From: Glycomyces buryatensis
Lineage (GTDB): Bacteria > Actinomycetota > Actinomycetes > Mycobacteriales > Micromonosporaceae
Length of the DNA stretch: 64,000 nt
Reading direction: 5' to 3'
Assembly: GCF_004912275.1 (NCBI RefSeq)
Contig: NZ_STGY01000072.1
Coordinates: forward strand, 91,503-155,502
In this document: positions 34,807-43,685 of the stretch, piece by piece
Layout: each line of letters begins with the position of its first letter
Position numbering within the stretch: the first letter of the stretch is position 1
The notes under the pieces: model-generated
The model's input: the letters and a program-made list of their open reading frames with translations, nothing else
Databases searched by the model: none
What the model was told of the DNA's origin: nothing
Translations under genes and position numbers: made by a program

Positions 34807-35196
34807 TCAGGTCTTCGACACCATCGAGATTCCGCCTAGCGCCAGCGAAAACATGCGAGCGAACGCGTCACGGGTCGGCGAGTCGCACGCCAGTGGCGTC
34901 AGCGACGCGAACCGGGCCGGTGACAGGTCGATCGTGACCATCGAGCCAGAGGACTCGCCTTCTGGGGACTCGAACACAATGAGACACCGGTAGGTCCGAA
35001 CTGTCTCGCCCCGGCACTCCCGCAACAGCGGCGCCAGGACGATGGAACCCGGTTTGACCTGATCGCGCAGTGCTGCCTCAGATGACCACCGGGTCGACCA
35101 GCCGTTGGCTTCAGCTTCCCGCTGAATCTCCAGGAGCATGTCGAAACTGATCTGGCTGATCAAGAAGTCGGGGTCGGTAGTTCGAAAGCGGCTCAT
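34807..35196 (-). CDS. Hypothetical protein
   Basis: A 129-residue soluble protein starting MSRFRTTDPDFLISQISFD. I recognise no domain. A middle part (GSIVLAPLLRECRGETVRTY) looks like a small beta barrel, and an amphipathic helix closes the protein. Codon use is the same as in the neighbours. It is convergent with the ARPP-like gene, and its 5' end faces the DUF2071 gene. Sub-average but consistent coding signal; it could be a lineage-specific gene. Confidence 0.55.
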   Translation of the reverse strand: MSRFRTTDPDFLISQISFDMLLEIQREAEANGWSTRWSSEAALRDQVKPGSIVLAPLLRECRGETVRTYRCLIVFESPEGESSGSMVTIDLSPARFASLTPLACDSPTRDAFARMFSLALGGISMVSKT

Positions 35197-35356
35197 GAAA
35201 ACCTGATTCTATGAGCCCTTCGCCCCGCATTCGCGACGCGAACTCCTCGACCGACAGGAGAAGGCCCGCGGCCGTGCCCCGAATTCGGCCCGCATCATGC
35301 GGGCCGCGCGTCCGCAACGGGCGAACGGGGTCGCCGTGCTGTGCGATGCTGGCGAG

Positions 35357-35899
35357 GTGCCCGACCCGTTGCACCCCGAACCCGTCACGCCTGATCCGCC
35401 GCGGCCGATCAGCCGCCCGCTGCTCACCCAGTCCTGGCTCGACCTGGCCTTCCTCCACTGGGCGGTGGACCCTGAGGCGGTCGCCGGGCTGCTGCCCACC
35501 GGGACAGTGCCCGACACCTTCGACGGCGCCACGTTCGTCGGACTCATCGCCTTCCGCATGCACCGGGTCGGATGGCTCCGCCTTCCCGGAATCCCGTACT
35601 TCGGTTCCTTCCCCGAGACCAACGTCCGCCTCTACTCGGTGGACCGGCACGGCCGCCGCGGCGTGGTCTTCCGGTCGCTCGACGCCTCGCGCCTCGCGGC
35701 CGTGCTGACGGCGCGGGCCGGCTTCGGGCTGCCGTACCTGTGGTCGCGCATGGACGTTCGCGCCGAGGGCGACTCGGTCACCTACACCGGTTCGCGGCGC
35801 TGGCCCGGCCCTCGCGGCGCGCACAGCCGCATCACCGGCGCTCCGATGAGCGTGCTGTACTCCCCCGGCGTGAAGGTGCGCTTCGGCCCGCCCCAGTGA
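35357..35899 (+). CDS. DUF2071 (YqjF-like) protein, internally shortened
   Basis: A 180-residue protein of the DUF2071 family: RPLLTQSWLDLAFLHWAVDP, then LLPTGTVPDTFDGATFVGLI, FRMHRVG, FGSFPETNVRLYSVD and the C-terminal SVLYSPGVKVRFGPP. In usual members of about 240 residues a further 50-60 residues separate the R-R-W-P-G-P-R-G region from the final V-L-Y-S-P-G-V block; here they are nearly adjacent. The reading frame is intact, so this is an in-frame internal loss. ATG 35297 is an alternative start without a ribosome site. Function of the family is unknown. Confidence 0.65.
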   Translation: MPDPLHPEPVTPDPPRPISRPLLTQSWLDLAFLHWAVDPEAVAGLLPTGTVPDTFDGATFVGLIAFRMHRVGWLRLPGIPYFGSFPETNVRLYSVDRHGRRGVVFRSLDASRLAAVLTARAGFGLPYLWSRMDVRAEGDSVTYTGSRRWPGPRGAHSRITGAPMSVLYSPGVKVRFGPPQ

Positions 35900-35971
35900 T
35901 CTCCGGGCATTGCGGCACCGACGGCCGAGGCGAGCCGATCCGCTCAGACCCACCATTTGCCCGACTCTGTG

Positions 35972-36009
35972 CCCGGCAGATTGCCTCCGAGTGTCGGCAA
36001 TCTGCCGGG
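35972..36009. terminator. Bidirectional terminator hairpin
   Basis: Perfect 14-bp arms CCCGGCAGATTGCC (35972-35985) and GGCAATCTGCCGGG (35996-36009) with a 10-base loop, between the convergent DUF2071 and HExxH genes. Confidence 0.75.
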
Positions 36010-36029
36010 ACTTCGATACCGGTGGCGTC

Positions 36030-36695
36030 TTAGAGACCGTCGCGCACCATTGCCTCGACGATTTCGACGTGTCGGTCGGCGTTCGTCTGCGAGAACTCGC
36101 TGTCCTGGTTCAGCCCGTACGGCCAGAAGTGCTGGCCGTCGCAGTTGATGACCGCATCCTGACCGTCGTACTCCCTGACGAGCGCGGTGGCCTGGGCGCC
36201 GTTGTAGGTGCCGCCGCAGCCGAGCGAGCCCCAGCTGCCGCTGGTGCCGACGCCGATGGTGTGCGAGATCTCGTGCAGCGACGTGCGTTCGTTCATGTAG
36301 GCCCTGCCGCCGAATCGGATGGTGCCGTTGATATTGCCGTCGGCGGTGGGGACGTTCGGATCATAGTGGACGGTGATGTTCTTGCTGAGATCACCGAGGT
36401 TGTTGTAGCGGGCCACGGCGGCATCCATTGCCGGGGTGATCAGGTCGTAGGCCTCTTGCTGGTCGGCCGTGGGATTCGACGCCCGCACCAACGTCCAGGT
36501 GATGGTGCCTTGGCGAACGTCGCCGGAGTCGACCTGAGCCGTCTGGGATTGCAGGTCTTGACCGCCGGTAGGGGCGGCTTGCGCCGAGGAGGCGAACGGA
36601 TTGAGGAGGAACAGGCTCGCGATCGCCAAAGCGACCGCCGCAACAGCGAGAAGGTTGCGGTTCCTGTTGCGCCCGCGGGGAAATGTCGGACTCAT
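36030..36695 (-). CDS. Secreted HExxH metalloprotease-like protein
   Basis: A 221-residue exported protein. The N-terminus RGRNRNRNLLAV followed by a long hydrophobic helix and AQAA is a signal peptide. The mature part has SLHEISHTIGVG, a zincin HExxH motif, a GGxAYMNERTS strand before it, and a later D-C-D-G-Q-H-F-W-P-Y-G-L-N segment that may supply the third ligand. The family resembles small secreted proteins with a basic-secretory-like zinc site; a true peptidase activity is likely but unproven. ATG 36695 is preferred over 36707, as GGGA precedes it. It stands alone between two terminator or promoter regions. Confidence 0.68.
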   Translation of the reverse strand: MSPTFPRGRNRNRNLLAVAAVALAIASLFLLNPFASSAQAAPTGGQDLQSQTAQVDSGDVRQGTITWTLVRASNPTADQQEAYDLITPAMDAAVARYNNLGDLSKNITVHYDPNVPTADGNINGTIRFGGRAYMNERTSLHEISHTIGVGTSGSWGSLGCGGTYNGAQATALVREYDGQDAVINCDGQHFWPYGLNQDSEFSQTNADRHVEIVEAMVRDGL

Positions 36696-36996
36696 GGTGT
36701 GTCCCATCGAGGTGTCGGGAAGGCGACCTGAGATCGATCACCATTAATATAATGATCAGATTAAGGCAGAGTCAGCCCGGACGCAAGGGGCATTTCACTG
36801 CCGATCGGGCATACCATGATGTTCAGTCCATAAGGCGCAGTTGACGAACGATCCCGGCCCGCGGAGCGAAGCCTGGTCAGGTGAGCTTCGGAGCGTCCGC
36901 GGTCGTCCCGCCAGAACCTCCGGTTGGGAATACTCCTATGAACGAAGTAGGATTACGAGCCCGCCCACTATCTGCCCCGATGGAGCGATCCGCCCG
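36696..36996. other. Divergent intergenic region
   Basis: A 301-bp stretch between the HExxH gene and the DUF4395 gene. The leftward promoter is probably in the AT-rich block ATTAATATAATGATCAGATT (36743-36762). On the right side, GGAATACTCCTATGAACG and GTAGGATTACG near 36927-36958 give a partial dyad (TACTCCTA/TAGGATTA). No gene is seen. Confidence 0.5.
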
Positions 36997-37509
36997 ATGC
37001 GCCAGCTGTTCAGCTTTCCCAATCCGGTCAACGAGGTCTCCGCCCGTCTCGTGGCCGGCGGCGTCGTGCTGATGAGTGTTGCCGCGCTGGCCTTCCAGCT
37101 CGAATGGCTCGTGCCCGTCATCGCCCTCGGCTTCATCGCGCGCGTGGCGACCGGGCCGACCCTCAGCATTCTCGGGCAGCTGGTCACCAGGGTGATCACA
37201 CCCCGGCTGCCCGCCGCGGCCAAGCCCGTCCCCGGCCCGCCCAAGCGCTTCGCCCAGGGCATCGGCGCGGTCTTCTCCCTCACCTCGGCCGCACTCCTGC
37301 TGGTATTCGACGCCGACCTGGCCGGCTGGCTCGTGCTCGCCGTGCTCGTCCTCGCCGCAACCTTGGAGGCGGTCTTCGCGTTCTGCCTGGGCTGCCAGAT
37401 CTTCGCTCTGCTGACCCGCGCAGGTCTCATCCCCGACTCGGTCTGCGAGGCCTGCAACGACATCCGGGCGCGAACCGAAGCCAATCTCCGCAACGCCGGC
37501 CCCGCCTAA
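36997..37509 (+). CDS. DUF4395 membrane protein
   Basis: A 170-residue membrane protein with four hydrophobic segments: after FPNPVNEVSARLVAG, a helical pair to about residue 50, a P-rich loop with GPPKRFAQGIG, and two C-terminal helices ending in FCLGCQIFALL. The start PNPVNE and the C-x-x-C in FCLGC are typical of DUF4395, a family often found near thioredoxin-like or sulfurtransferase genes; none is adjacent here. The frame is open to 36841, but ATG 36997 gives the family N-terminus. Confidence 0.8.
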   Translation: MRQLFSFPNPVNEVSARLVAGGVVLMSVAALAFQLEWLVPVIALGFIARVATGPTLSILGQLVTRVITPRLPAAAKPVPGPPKRFAQGIGAVFSLTSAALLLVFDADLAGWLVLAVLVLAATLEAVFAFCLGCQIFALLTRAGLIPDSVCEACNDIRARTEANLRNAGPA

Positions 37510-37648
37510 AGCCCGATCATCGGTCGTAAAGTCGACAGCCCTCGAGGATGTCCAGCATTCCTGCCGTTGAGGCGCTGCGTTCGGCGGGCCTGTGGGTTGG
37601 GAATCGAGTTGCGAGTGCGTTCGGGGCCAGTGAGACTGGCTGGCGATG

Positions 37649-38635
37649 ATGCCATTGACTGAGATCGATCGTCTGAAGCGGACCGTGACCCCTGCGTGGG
37701 AGAGCCCGATCGCCGACCAGGTCGCCGCCGCCTGGGGATACCCGGCCGGGACCGCGAAGTGGTGGCGCTCCAGCGCTTCACACGTGTTCGTCCTCCCCGA
37801 CCCGTCGGGGAAGCGGTACCTGCGGTTCGTGCCGGATGCCTACCGGGGCGCCGGACCGATCGAGGCGGTGAGCGCCCTAATGGACCGGCTCGCCGCGGAC
37901 GGCACGGCAGTGGTCCGCCCGGTCCCGGACCAGACCGGGGCCCTGACCGCGACGGTGACGACGACGCTGGGACCGATGCACGCCATGGTGGTCGAAGCCG
38001 CCCCCGGCGAAGCGCTCGACGCCGACGACCTCACCGCAGACCGCGCCCGGGCCTGGGGCGCCGCGCTCGCCTCGGTCCACGAGGGCGCCGCCGAACTCGA
38101 TACCGACCTGCCCGAAGCCTTCACCGAGTTGGCCGAGATTCCCGATCGGTTCGCCGACGACCCGGTGCTGGTCAAAGCCGCGGCGAGCTTGTCCAAACGG
38201 CTCGCCGGCCTGCCCCGCGACCGTACCCGGTTCGGAATCGTCCACGGCGACTTCGAGCTCGACAACCTGGCCTGGGACGCAGGCCGGACGACCGCCTTCG
38301 ACTTCGACGAGGCCGCCCGCTCCTGGTATGCCGCCGACATCGCCTACGCCCTGCGCGACCTGACCGGTCCGGACGGCAACCCCGAAGCGGCACACCGGGA
38401 ACACTTCCAGGCCTTTATCACCGGATACCGCAGCGTGCGGCCGTTCGATGAGGGCGACCTGGCGAACCTGCGCCTGTTCGCCGGCCTGCACGCCGCCTGC
38501 TCACTGGCCCGCATTACCCGCGCCCTCGGCGCTCCCGGCGACGGCGACCCCGAATGGATGGCCGAGCTCCGGGCCACCCTGATCGACATGGCCCGGTCCC
38601 ACCGGGAACTCACGGTCACCGTCGCCGAAGCCTAG
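37649..38635 (+). CDS. Aminoglycoside phosphotransferase (APH) family kinase-like protein
   Basis: A 328-residue protein with the APH/choline-kinase fold. The catalytic loop is FGIVHGDFELDNLAWD (HGD-x-x-x-x-N) and the Mg-binding loop TAFDFDEAARSW, replacing the usual D-x-D with D-F-D-E. The N-lobe is short with ASHVFVLPDPSGKRYLRF as the nucleotide-binding strand pair. Proteins of this type phosphorylate small molecules such as homoserine or choline; drug resistance is only one option and nothing here supports it. ATG 37646 is an adjacent alternative start. A hairpin overlaps its stop. Confidence 0.82.
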   Translation: MPLTEIDRLKRTVTPAWESPIADQVAAAWGYPAGTAKWWRSSASHVFVLPDPSGKRYLRFVPDAYRGAGPIEAVSALMDRLAADGTAVVRPVPDQTGALTATVTTTLGPMHAMVVEAAPGEALDADDLTADRARAWGAALASVHEGAAELDTDLPEAFTELAEIPDRFADDPVLVKAAASLSKRLAGLPRDRTRFGIVHGDFELDNLAWDAGRTTAFDFDEAARSWYAADIAYALRDLTGPDGNPEAAHREHFQAFITGYRSVRPFDEGDLANLRLFAGLHAACSLARITRALGAPGDGDPEWMAELRATLIDMARSHRELTVTVAEA

Positions 38636-38657
38636 GGGTGTTTAAGAACCCCCTAGG
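38631..38657 (+). terminator. Hairpin overlapping the phosphotransferase stop
   Basis: CCTAGGGG (38631-38638) pairs with CCCCTAGG (38650-38657) around an 11-base loop; the TAG stop codon is inside the left arm. It lies between convergent genes. The stem is short for a strong terminator. Confidence 0.45.
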
Positions 38658-38688
38658 AGGCCGGCTCGCGGGGACGGCGGAGGTGCGG

Positions 38689-39606
38689 CTAGTCGTCCGT
38701 TTTGCGGTGGCGGCGTTCCGCATCGGCGCCCACCCGGCGGAAGGCGTCCAGGACCCGCTTGACCGCGAGTCGTTCGGCCCGGTCGGGTCGCAGCATCGCG
38801 GTGACGTGGCGCCTCGTGGGAATGTCGGCTATCTCGCGTAGGACCAGCCCGGCGCCGGTCGGGGTCGTGAACCGGGGCAGGATGCCGATCCGACGGCTCC
38901 CGACCACCAGTGACTCGACCAGCCGGTTATCGCGCAACCGTTGGGACACCTGCAACGCGGCGCCGGTCGCCCGTTCGATGGATTCGAGCACGGAGTCGAA
39001 GGGGTAGCCCTTGGGTACGCCGATCCACTCCCAGTCGACCAGGTCGTCGGTGCGGACGGTGACCTGTGCGGCGAGCGGGTGGTCCGCGGCCATCGCCACA
39101 TCGAGCGGTTCGCGCGCCAGCGGGACGACGGTCAGCGAGGCCGCGCCCGCCGGGCGCACCGCAGTGAAGCTGTGCGCGATCACGATGTCATTGTCGGCCG
39201 CGAGCGCGGCGTACTCCGCCTCGGCTATGTCGATATCGCTGCACCGCAGCTCGATCGAGCTCCCCTCGAGCTCCCGCAGCACCTCCGCGAGCAGAAAGGT
39301 CGCGGCGCTCGGCAGGGCCGCGACGGTGACGGTGCCGGACAGTTCACCGCGGAACGAGTCCCAGCTCGCCCGCACCTGTTCGAGCGCGGTGGCGACCGCC
39401 GCGCCGCCGTCGGCCAGCACTCGGCCGGCCTCGGTCAGGCTCAGGCCGCGGCCCGAAGGCTCCACCAGCGCCATGCCGAACTCGCGCTGAGCGGCCTTGA
39501 GCTGCTGGGAAACCGCGGACGGGGTCCGGTGCGTGGCGCGGGCGACCTCGGTGACGCTGCCGCGCAGCGCCAACTCGCGGAGCAGGTCCAGATGGCGAAC
39601 ATCCAT
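38689..39606 (-). CDS. LysR family transcriptional regulator
   Basis: A 305-residue LysR regulator. The helix-turn-helix is ELALRGSVTEVARATHRTPS followed by AVSQQLKAAQREFG at about 10-45; the effector domain includes LSGTVTVAALPSAATFLLAEVL and ESLVVGSRRIGILPRF. It is divergent from the EamA exporter gene, with only 71 bp between the start codons, the usual arrangement for a LysR protein that controls its neighbour. Confidence 0.9.
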   Translation of the reverse strand: MDVRHLDLLRELALRGSVTEVARATHRTPSAVSQQLKAAQREFGMALVEPSGRGLSLTEAGRVLADGGAAVATALEQVRASWDSFRGELSGTVTVAALPSAATFLLAEVLRELEGSSIELRCSDIDIAEAEYAALAADNDIVIAHSFTAVRPAGAASLTVVPLAREPLDVAMAADHPLAAQVTVRTDDLVDWEWIGVPKGYPFDSVLESIERATGAALQVSQRLRDNRLVESLVVGSRRIGILPRFTTPTGAGLVLREIADIPTRRHVTAMLRPDRAERLAVKRVLDAFRRVGADAERRHRKTDD

Positions 39607-39677
39607 GTAGCAATACTACATAATACCTTTAGCATCTTTCATTTGTGCTTCACATTCATGCCGTTCATGATGTACAC

Positions 39678-40616
39678 ATGCCTGTTCGTCACGTACTGCT
39701 CGCGGTGGCCGTCGCCGTCATGTGGGGTTTCAACTTCATCGCCATCGACGCCTCGCTCCAGCACTTTCCCCCGATGTTCCTGGTCGCATTGCGATTCGCA
39801 CTGATCGCCATTCCGACGCTGCTCCTGGTCAAGCGGCCCGATGTGCCGCTGCGCTGGCTGATCGGCTACGGACTCGGCTTCGGCACCCTGCAGTTCCTGT
39901 TCCTGTACTGGGGCATGGCCGCCGGCATGCCCGCCGGTCTGGCATCGCTGGTCCTCCAGGCGTCCGGACCGTTCACCATGCTGCTGGGCGCCACGTTCCT
40001 GCGCGAGCGCGTCACCGGCCCGCAGATGCTCGGCATCCTGGTCGCGGTCGGCGGCCTCGCGGTGGTCGGCTGGCAGCGCGCCGAACACGCCAGCGCCATC
40101 CCATTCCTCCTGACGCTGGCGGGCGCACTCGGGTGGGCGATGGGCAATATCTGCAACCGGCAGGCGAAGGCGGCCAATCCGCTGCACCTGACACTGTGGA
40201 TGTCCGTGGTCCCGCCGCTGCCGATGCTGGCGTTGGCACTGGCGGTGGAGGGACCCACTCGCATCGTCGATTCTCTGGCCGGATTCGGCGATCCGAGCGC
40301 GGTCGGCGCCGTCCTCGGTCTGCTCTACACCGTGCTGATCGGCACCATCCTCGGTTCGGGGCTGTGGACCTGGCTCATGTCGCGACACCCCGCGGGCGTG
40401 GTGGCGCCGTTCTCGATGCTGGTGCCGGTCACCGGCATGACGGCGGCCTGGCTCATCCTGGGCGAGACCGTGACGCTCCCCGAAGCGCTGGGCGGAGTCC
40501 TGGTGGTCGGCGGGGTGCTGCTCGGCAGTCTCCGCAGGCGGGCAGGGACCCGGCCGCCCCTGGCGATCCCGCCGGACCCCGACCGCCACCCGGTCGAGGT
40601 CAGGGCGTCGAGCTGA
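39678..40616 (+). CDS. EamA/DMT family transporter
   Basis: A 312-residue inner-membrane protein with ten predicted helices in two EamA repeats. The first repeat begins VAVAVMWGFNFIAIDASLQH and the second LLTLAGALGWAMGNICNRQAK; both contain the usual E-R/E-T segments (FLRERVTGPQ, LILGETVTLPE). Members export amino acids or other metabolites. ATG 39678 is used, as the frame upstream to 39645 overlaps the promoter shared with the LysR gene. Cargo is unknown; the LysR partner suggests an inducible exporter. Confidence 0.88.
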   Translation: MPVRHVLLAVAVAVMWGFNFIAIDASLQHFPPMFLVALRFALIAIPTLLLVKRPDVPLRWLIGYGLGFGTLQFLFLYWGMAAGMPAGLASLVLQASGPFTMLLGATFLRERVTGPQMLGILVAVGGLAVVGWQRAEHASAIPFLLTLAGALGWAMGNICNRQAKAANPLHLTLWMSVVPPLPMLALALAVEGPTRIVDSLAGFGDPSAVGAVLGLLYTVLIGTILGSGLWTWLMSRHPAGVVAPFSMLVPVTGMTAAWLILGETVTLPEALGGVLVVGGVLLGSLRRRAGTRPPLAIPPDPDRHPVEVRASS

Positions 40617-40671
40617 CCCGAGCGGGTTAGGCGCTGTCCATCTCGATCCATAAGCGGCGCAGGGAACTCAA

Positions 40672-41328
40672 TTATCTTTGATTCCCCGGCAGGGGGTCAG
40701 GCCGCCCGGTGAACGGGGTACGAAGCAGGATGAAGCCGATGGTCAGTGCCGTCCAGACCGCTGTCGCAAGGCCCGCGATCCCGGTTCGTGCCGCGGCCGC
40801 TTCCACCTCGACCGCCGCGCGGGCGCCTACGAGACGGTCGGGGTCGTACACCACGGTGATGCGATCGCCGCGAACGGGCATGTGGGTCGTCATCGCTTGC
40901 GGCGCATCGACTTCGGCACAGTCCATTCGGTAGTCGTAATACTGGGGTGCCTGGCCGCCGCCACCTGCGGTCTCCACGCCTTCTCGCGGTCGCACTTCGA
41001 GCACCGTGCACGCGGTCGCGGTGCCCCGCCACTCCAGGAGCCAAAGCTCGAGGGCCCCGAAGGCGAGGTGCGCGCCGACGAGGATCGCCGCGCAGGCGAG
41101 CCCCATCGCGACGTACCCGGTGACCGTGTCGACGACCATGAACCACAGCACGACGCAGATCAAGAGCACTGCCGCGCTGATGAAAACGTTCAGCAGGGTC
41201 AGCGTGAACTGCACCGCCGAGTGCCAGTCGTCGTCCAGCCACATCGCACTCGCAGCCACCGCCAGCCACAGCACCGGAACCAGCAACGCGGCCACGAGGC
41301 GCAGGGTCCCTCGCCTCCAGGGTGTCAT
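40672..41328 (-). CDS. Hypothetical membrane protein (DUF3592-like)
   Basis: A 218-residue protein with three N-terminal helices, an extracytoplasmic beta domain (TACTVLEVRPREGVETAG to ITVVYDPDRLVGARA) and one C-terminal helix. The V-x-Y-D-P-x-x-x-x-x-A pattern in the soluble part is typical of DUF3592-type membrane proteins. Function is unknown. It stands alone, with the convergent EamA gene on one side and the AlkB gene upstream on the same strand. Confidence 0.65.
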   Translation of the reverse strand: MTPWRRGTLRLVAALLVPVLWLAVAASAMWLDDDWHSAVQFTLTLLNVFISAAVLLICVVLWFMVVDTVTGYVAMGLACAAILVGAHLAFGALELWLLEWRGTATACTVLEVRPREGVETAGGGGQAPQYYDYRMDCAEVDAPQAMTTHMPVRGDRITVVYDPDRLVGARAAVEVEAAAARTGIAGLATAVWTALTIGFILLRTPFTGRPDPLPGNQR

Positions 41329-41398
41329 GAGGGCCTCGATCGGATCCGGAGCTCCATGCCGCGAAACCTAGCGGACCCTGGCAGGGAGGGGTCCCGGG

Positions 41399-42052
41399 TC
41401 AGGGGTGGTCGAGGCCGGTGACGCGCAGGGTGAGGTTGAGCCGCCCGGTCAGGTCGAGTCGGTCGGGGGCGGTGCCGGGCAGGACTCGGGGCACGCCGTG
41501 GTAGGCCAGCCGGGAGGGGCCGCCGAACACGAACAGGTCGCCGCTGCGCAGCTCCAGGTCGGTGTAGGGCCGGGAACGGGAGTCGGGGTTGCCGAAACGG
41601 AAGACGCAGGTGTCGCCGAGGCTGAGTGAGACCACCGGGGCCGTCGAGCGCTCCTCCTTGTCCTGGTGCATGCCCATGCGGGCGTCGCCGTCATAGAAGT
41701 TGATCAGCGCCACGTCGTATTCGGCCGCGGCGGGCTCGCCATACGCCGCCGCCACCGCCTCGCGGGCGAGCTCGCCGAGCTCGGGCGGGAAGGGCTTGAC
41801 CGGCGCGCCGTCGCCGTCGTCCACTGTCGCCGAATAGCGGTACGGGAGCCAGTGCCAGCCCAGGCACACCTGCCTGGCCGTCATCACTCCCCCGCCGGGC
41901 GTGCGCACCGTGCGCATCCCCGCCGGAGGCCGGGCCCACTCCCTGCACGCGGCCACCAATTCCCGCTGCCGCTCGACATCGAGCCAGTCCGGCACGAGCA
42001 CCGCGCCCGGACCGACCTCCGACCGGGACCGGGGAAACAACTCACCGCTCAT
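41399..42052 (-). CDS. alkB: AlkB-like alkylated-DNA repair dioxygenase
   Basis: A 217-residue Fe(II)/2-oxoglutarate dioxygenase. The metal motif His-x-Asp is in MGMHQDKEE, the distal His in RLAYHGVPR, and the 2-oxoglutarate arginines in GRLNLTLRVTG. Other AlkB marks are the Y-N-x-Y-like INFYDGDARMGMH and VSLSLGDTCVFRFG. It removes methyl groups from damaged DNA or RNA bases. ATG 42052 (MSGELFPRS) gives the family length; the frame is open to 42127. It is 1.0 kb from no other repair gene. Confidence 0.93.
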   Translation of the reverse strand: MSGELFPRSRSEVGPGAVLVPDWLDVERQRELVAACREWARPPAGMRTVRTPGGGVMTARQVCLGWHWLPYRYSATVDDGDGAPVKPFPPELGELAREAVAAAYGEPAAAEYDVALINFYDGDARMGMHQDKEERSTAPVVSLSLGDTCVFRFGNPDSRSRPYTDLELRSGDLFVFGGPSRLAYHGVPRVLPGTAPDRLDLTGRLNLTLRVTGLDHP

Positions 42053-42176
42053 GACTTCACCGTAGTCAGACACCGCGGCGTCGGCAGACTGCCACTGATC
42101 GAACCGAGACTGCCCGCGTCCGATCACCGCGTTCTTGAGGCGCGTGCCATCGCGGCCGCGGCCATCACCTGCCTCC

Positions 42177-43589
42177 TCATTGAGCGCGGCGGGTCGCGGC
42201 CCCGGCGAGGTCGGCCAGGCGGGCGGTGAGCACCGGCACGTAGAATTCGGTGATGCCGGCGATGTTGGGGTGCGTACCGCTGCCGCCGGTGCCCGGGTAG
42301 CCGTTCACGAGGTTGTCGAACGTGTAAGCGACCCGGTGATCCTCGATGCGAGTGTCGAGCGTCGTGTCGGCGAAGACGTCGGCGACGGCCACGTCCCACT
42401 TCTCGGCGGCCTCCAGGGCCACCGCTCGCAGGGCGAGCTGGGTGTCCCAGTCGCGCGAGCCCAGTTTGTGGGCGGGGACGTACACCAGTTGGGCGGTCGG
42501 CCACTTCTGCTTCATGGCGTGGATGGTCGCTTCGAGCGATCCGGCGAAGGTGCCGGTGTCGAAGTGGCCGGGGTCGTGCGAGCCGCTGACGGCGCCGATC
42601 TCGTACCCGTCCTGTTCGTGGAGCGGGATCGCGTCGTTGGTGCCGCCGTCGAAGACCACGAAGTCGGGCGCCTGCGGGCTCGCCGACTGGATCTGGGTGA
42701 GGATCTTCCCTTCGGGAGGGCCCGACACGGGTCCCACGGTCGCGCCGTTCACCGCGTACTTGGTCAGCTCCATGCCTTCGCGTTCGGCGACGAAGTCCAT
42801 GAAGCCGCGCGGATAGCGGTGCCCGTAGACGATGCTGTCGCCGAAGGCGTAGACCGATGCGCCGTCGAGGACTCCGTCGGCGGCGGAGCCGGGCCGGACG
42901 AGGCGGAAGTTGTCGATCGACTGCACGCCGGTGCCGTAGTAGTTGCAGGCCACGAACTTCGCGAGGTGCTCGCCAGTGATGTCCCCCGTGCCGGAGGCCA
43001 TGACTTGTGGTGCGTCCTCTTTGGTGGCGATCGAGTACTGGACTCGGCCGAGGGTGAAGTCCAGGTGCAGGTCCACGGTGTACCACTTGCTCCGGTCGAA
43101 GCCGGTCTTGATCCAGGTCGGGTTGAGGGAATCGGGCGACGAGGTGGAATCCGAGTCGGGACCGGTGACGGCGTAGCGGAGTTCGGAGCCGGTCGCCGCG
43201 ATCGCGAAGACGAGGCGTCCATTGTCGTCGCGGAACTCCAGGCCGGTCTTCATCCCGTCGCTGGCGATCGAGGTCTTCCAGTCGAAGCGCAGGTCGAGCG
43301 TCTTCTCGCTCTTGATCGACGAGTCGAACCGGTTGACCGATGTCGTGTAGTTGCGCATGTTCTCCGTGACCTTCAGGACGCCGTCGCCGATACTGGCTCC
43401 GGTCGGGAAGCCGAAGTTCGCAGGGTCGGTCTGAGCGTCGAAGCTCTCATCTATCAGGACTGTGTCCGGGGTTTCGGCGGCGGTGGCCGTGTGAGGAATG
43501 AACAGGGCCGTCAGGAGCAGGGCCCCGGCGGCGAACAGGCCGAGCAGTTTTCGCGGCGGGGAGTCCGCACTGCGCTTAGCGGTGGGCAT
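42177..43589 (-). CDS. Secreted SGNH/GDSL hydrolase with N-terminal LamG-like domain
   Basis: A 470-residue exported protein. A signal peptide ends near TATAAE (about 38). Residues 45-225 form a concanavalin-like sandwich (ESFDAQTD to GVQSIDNFRLV). The SGNH domain begins YAFGDSIVYGHRYPRG with the nucleophile Ser, has GGTNDAIPLH as block III and SGTHPNIAGI as block V. Such enzymes remove acetyl groups from polysaccharides. ATG 43589 has GGAG at good distance, better than ATG 43601. It follows the GH35-like gene by 96 bp on the same strand and is probably co-transcribed. Confidence 0.8.
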   Translation of the reverse strand: MPTAKRSADSPPRKLLGLFAAGALLLTALFIPHTATAAETPDTVLIDESFDAQTDPANFGFPTGASIGDGVLKVTENMRNYTTSVNRFDSSIKSEKTLDLRFDWKTSIASDGMKTGLEFRDDNGRLVFAIAATGSELRYAVTGPDSDSTSSPDSLNPTWIKTGFDRSKWYTVDLHLDFTLGRVQYSIATKEDAPQVMASGTGDITGEHLAKFVACNYYGTGVQSIDNFRLVRPGSAADGVLDGASVYAFGDSIVYGHRYPRGFMDFVAEREGMELTKYAVNGATVGPVSGPPEGKILTQIQSASPQAPDFVVFDGGTNDAIPLHEQDGYEIGAVSGSHDPGHFDTGTFAGSLEATIHAMKQKWPTAQLVYVPAHKLGSRDWDTQLALRAVALEAAEKWDVAVADVFADTTLDTRIEDHRVAYTFDNLVNGYPGTGGSGTHPNIAGITEFYVPVLTARLADLAGAATRRAQ

Positions 43590-43685
43590 TTTGATCTCCA
43601 TTGATCTCGTGAGGGGGTGCGCCTCCGGTCGCGCCGGCCGTGTCGGGCCCGGTTCGACCGGTGGCGGCGATGACGATCGATCCGG

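Noticed and set aside
37649..38635. APH-type protein as an antibiotic-resistance gene
   Set aside because: The fold is shared by many metabolic kinases, and no resistance-specific motif or neighbour is present.
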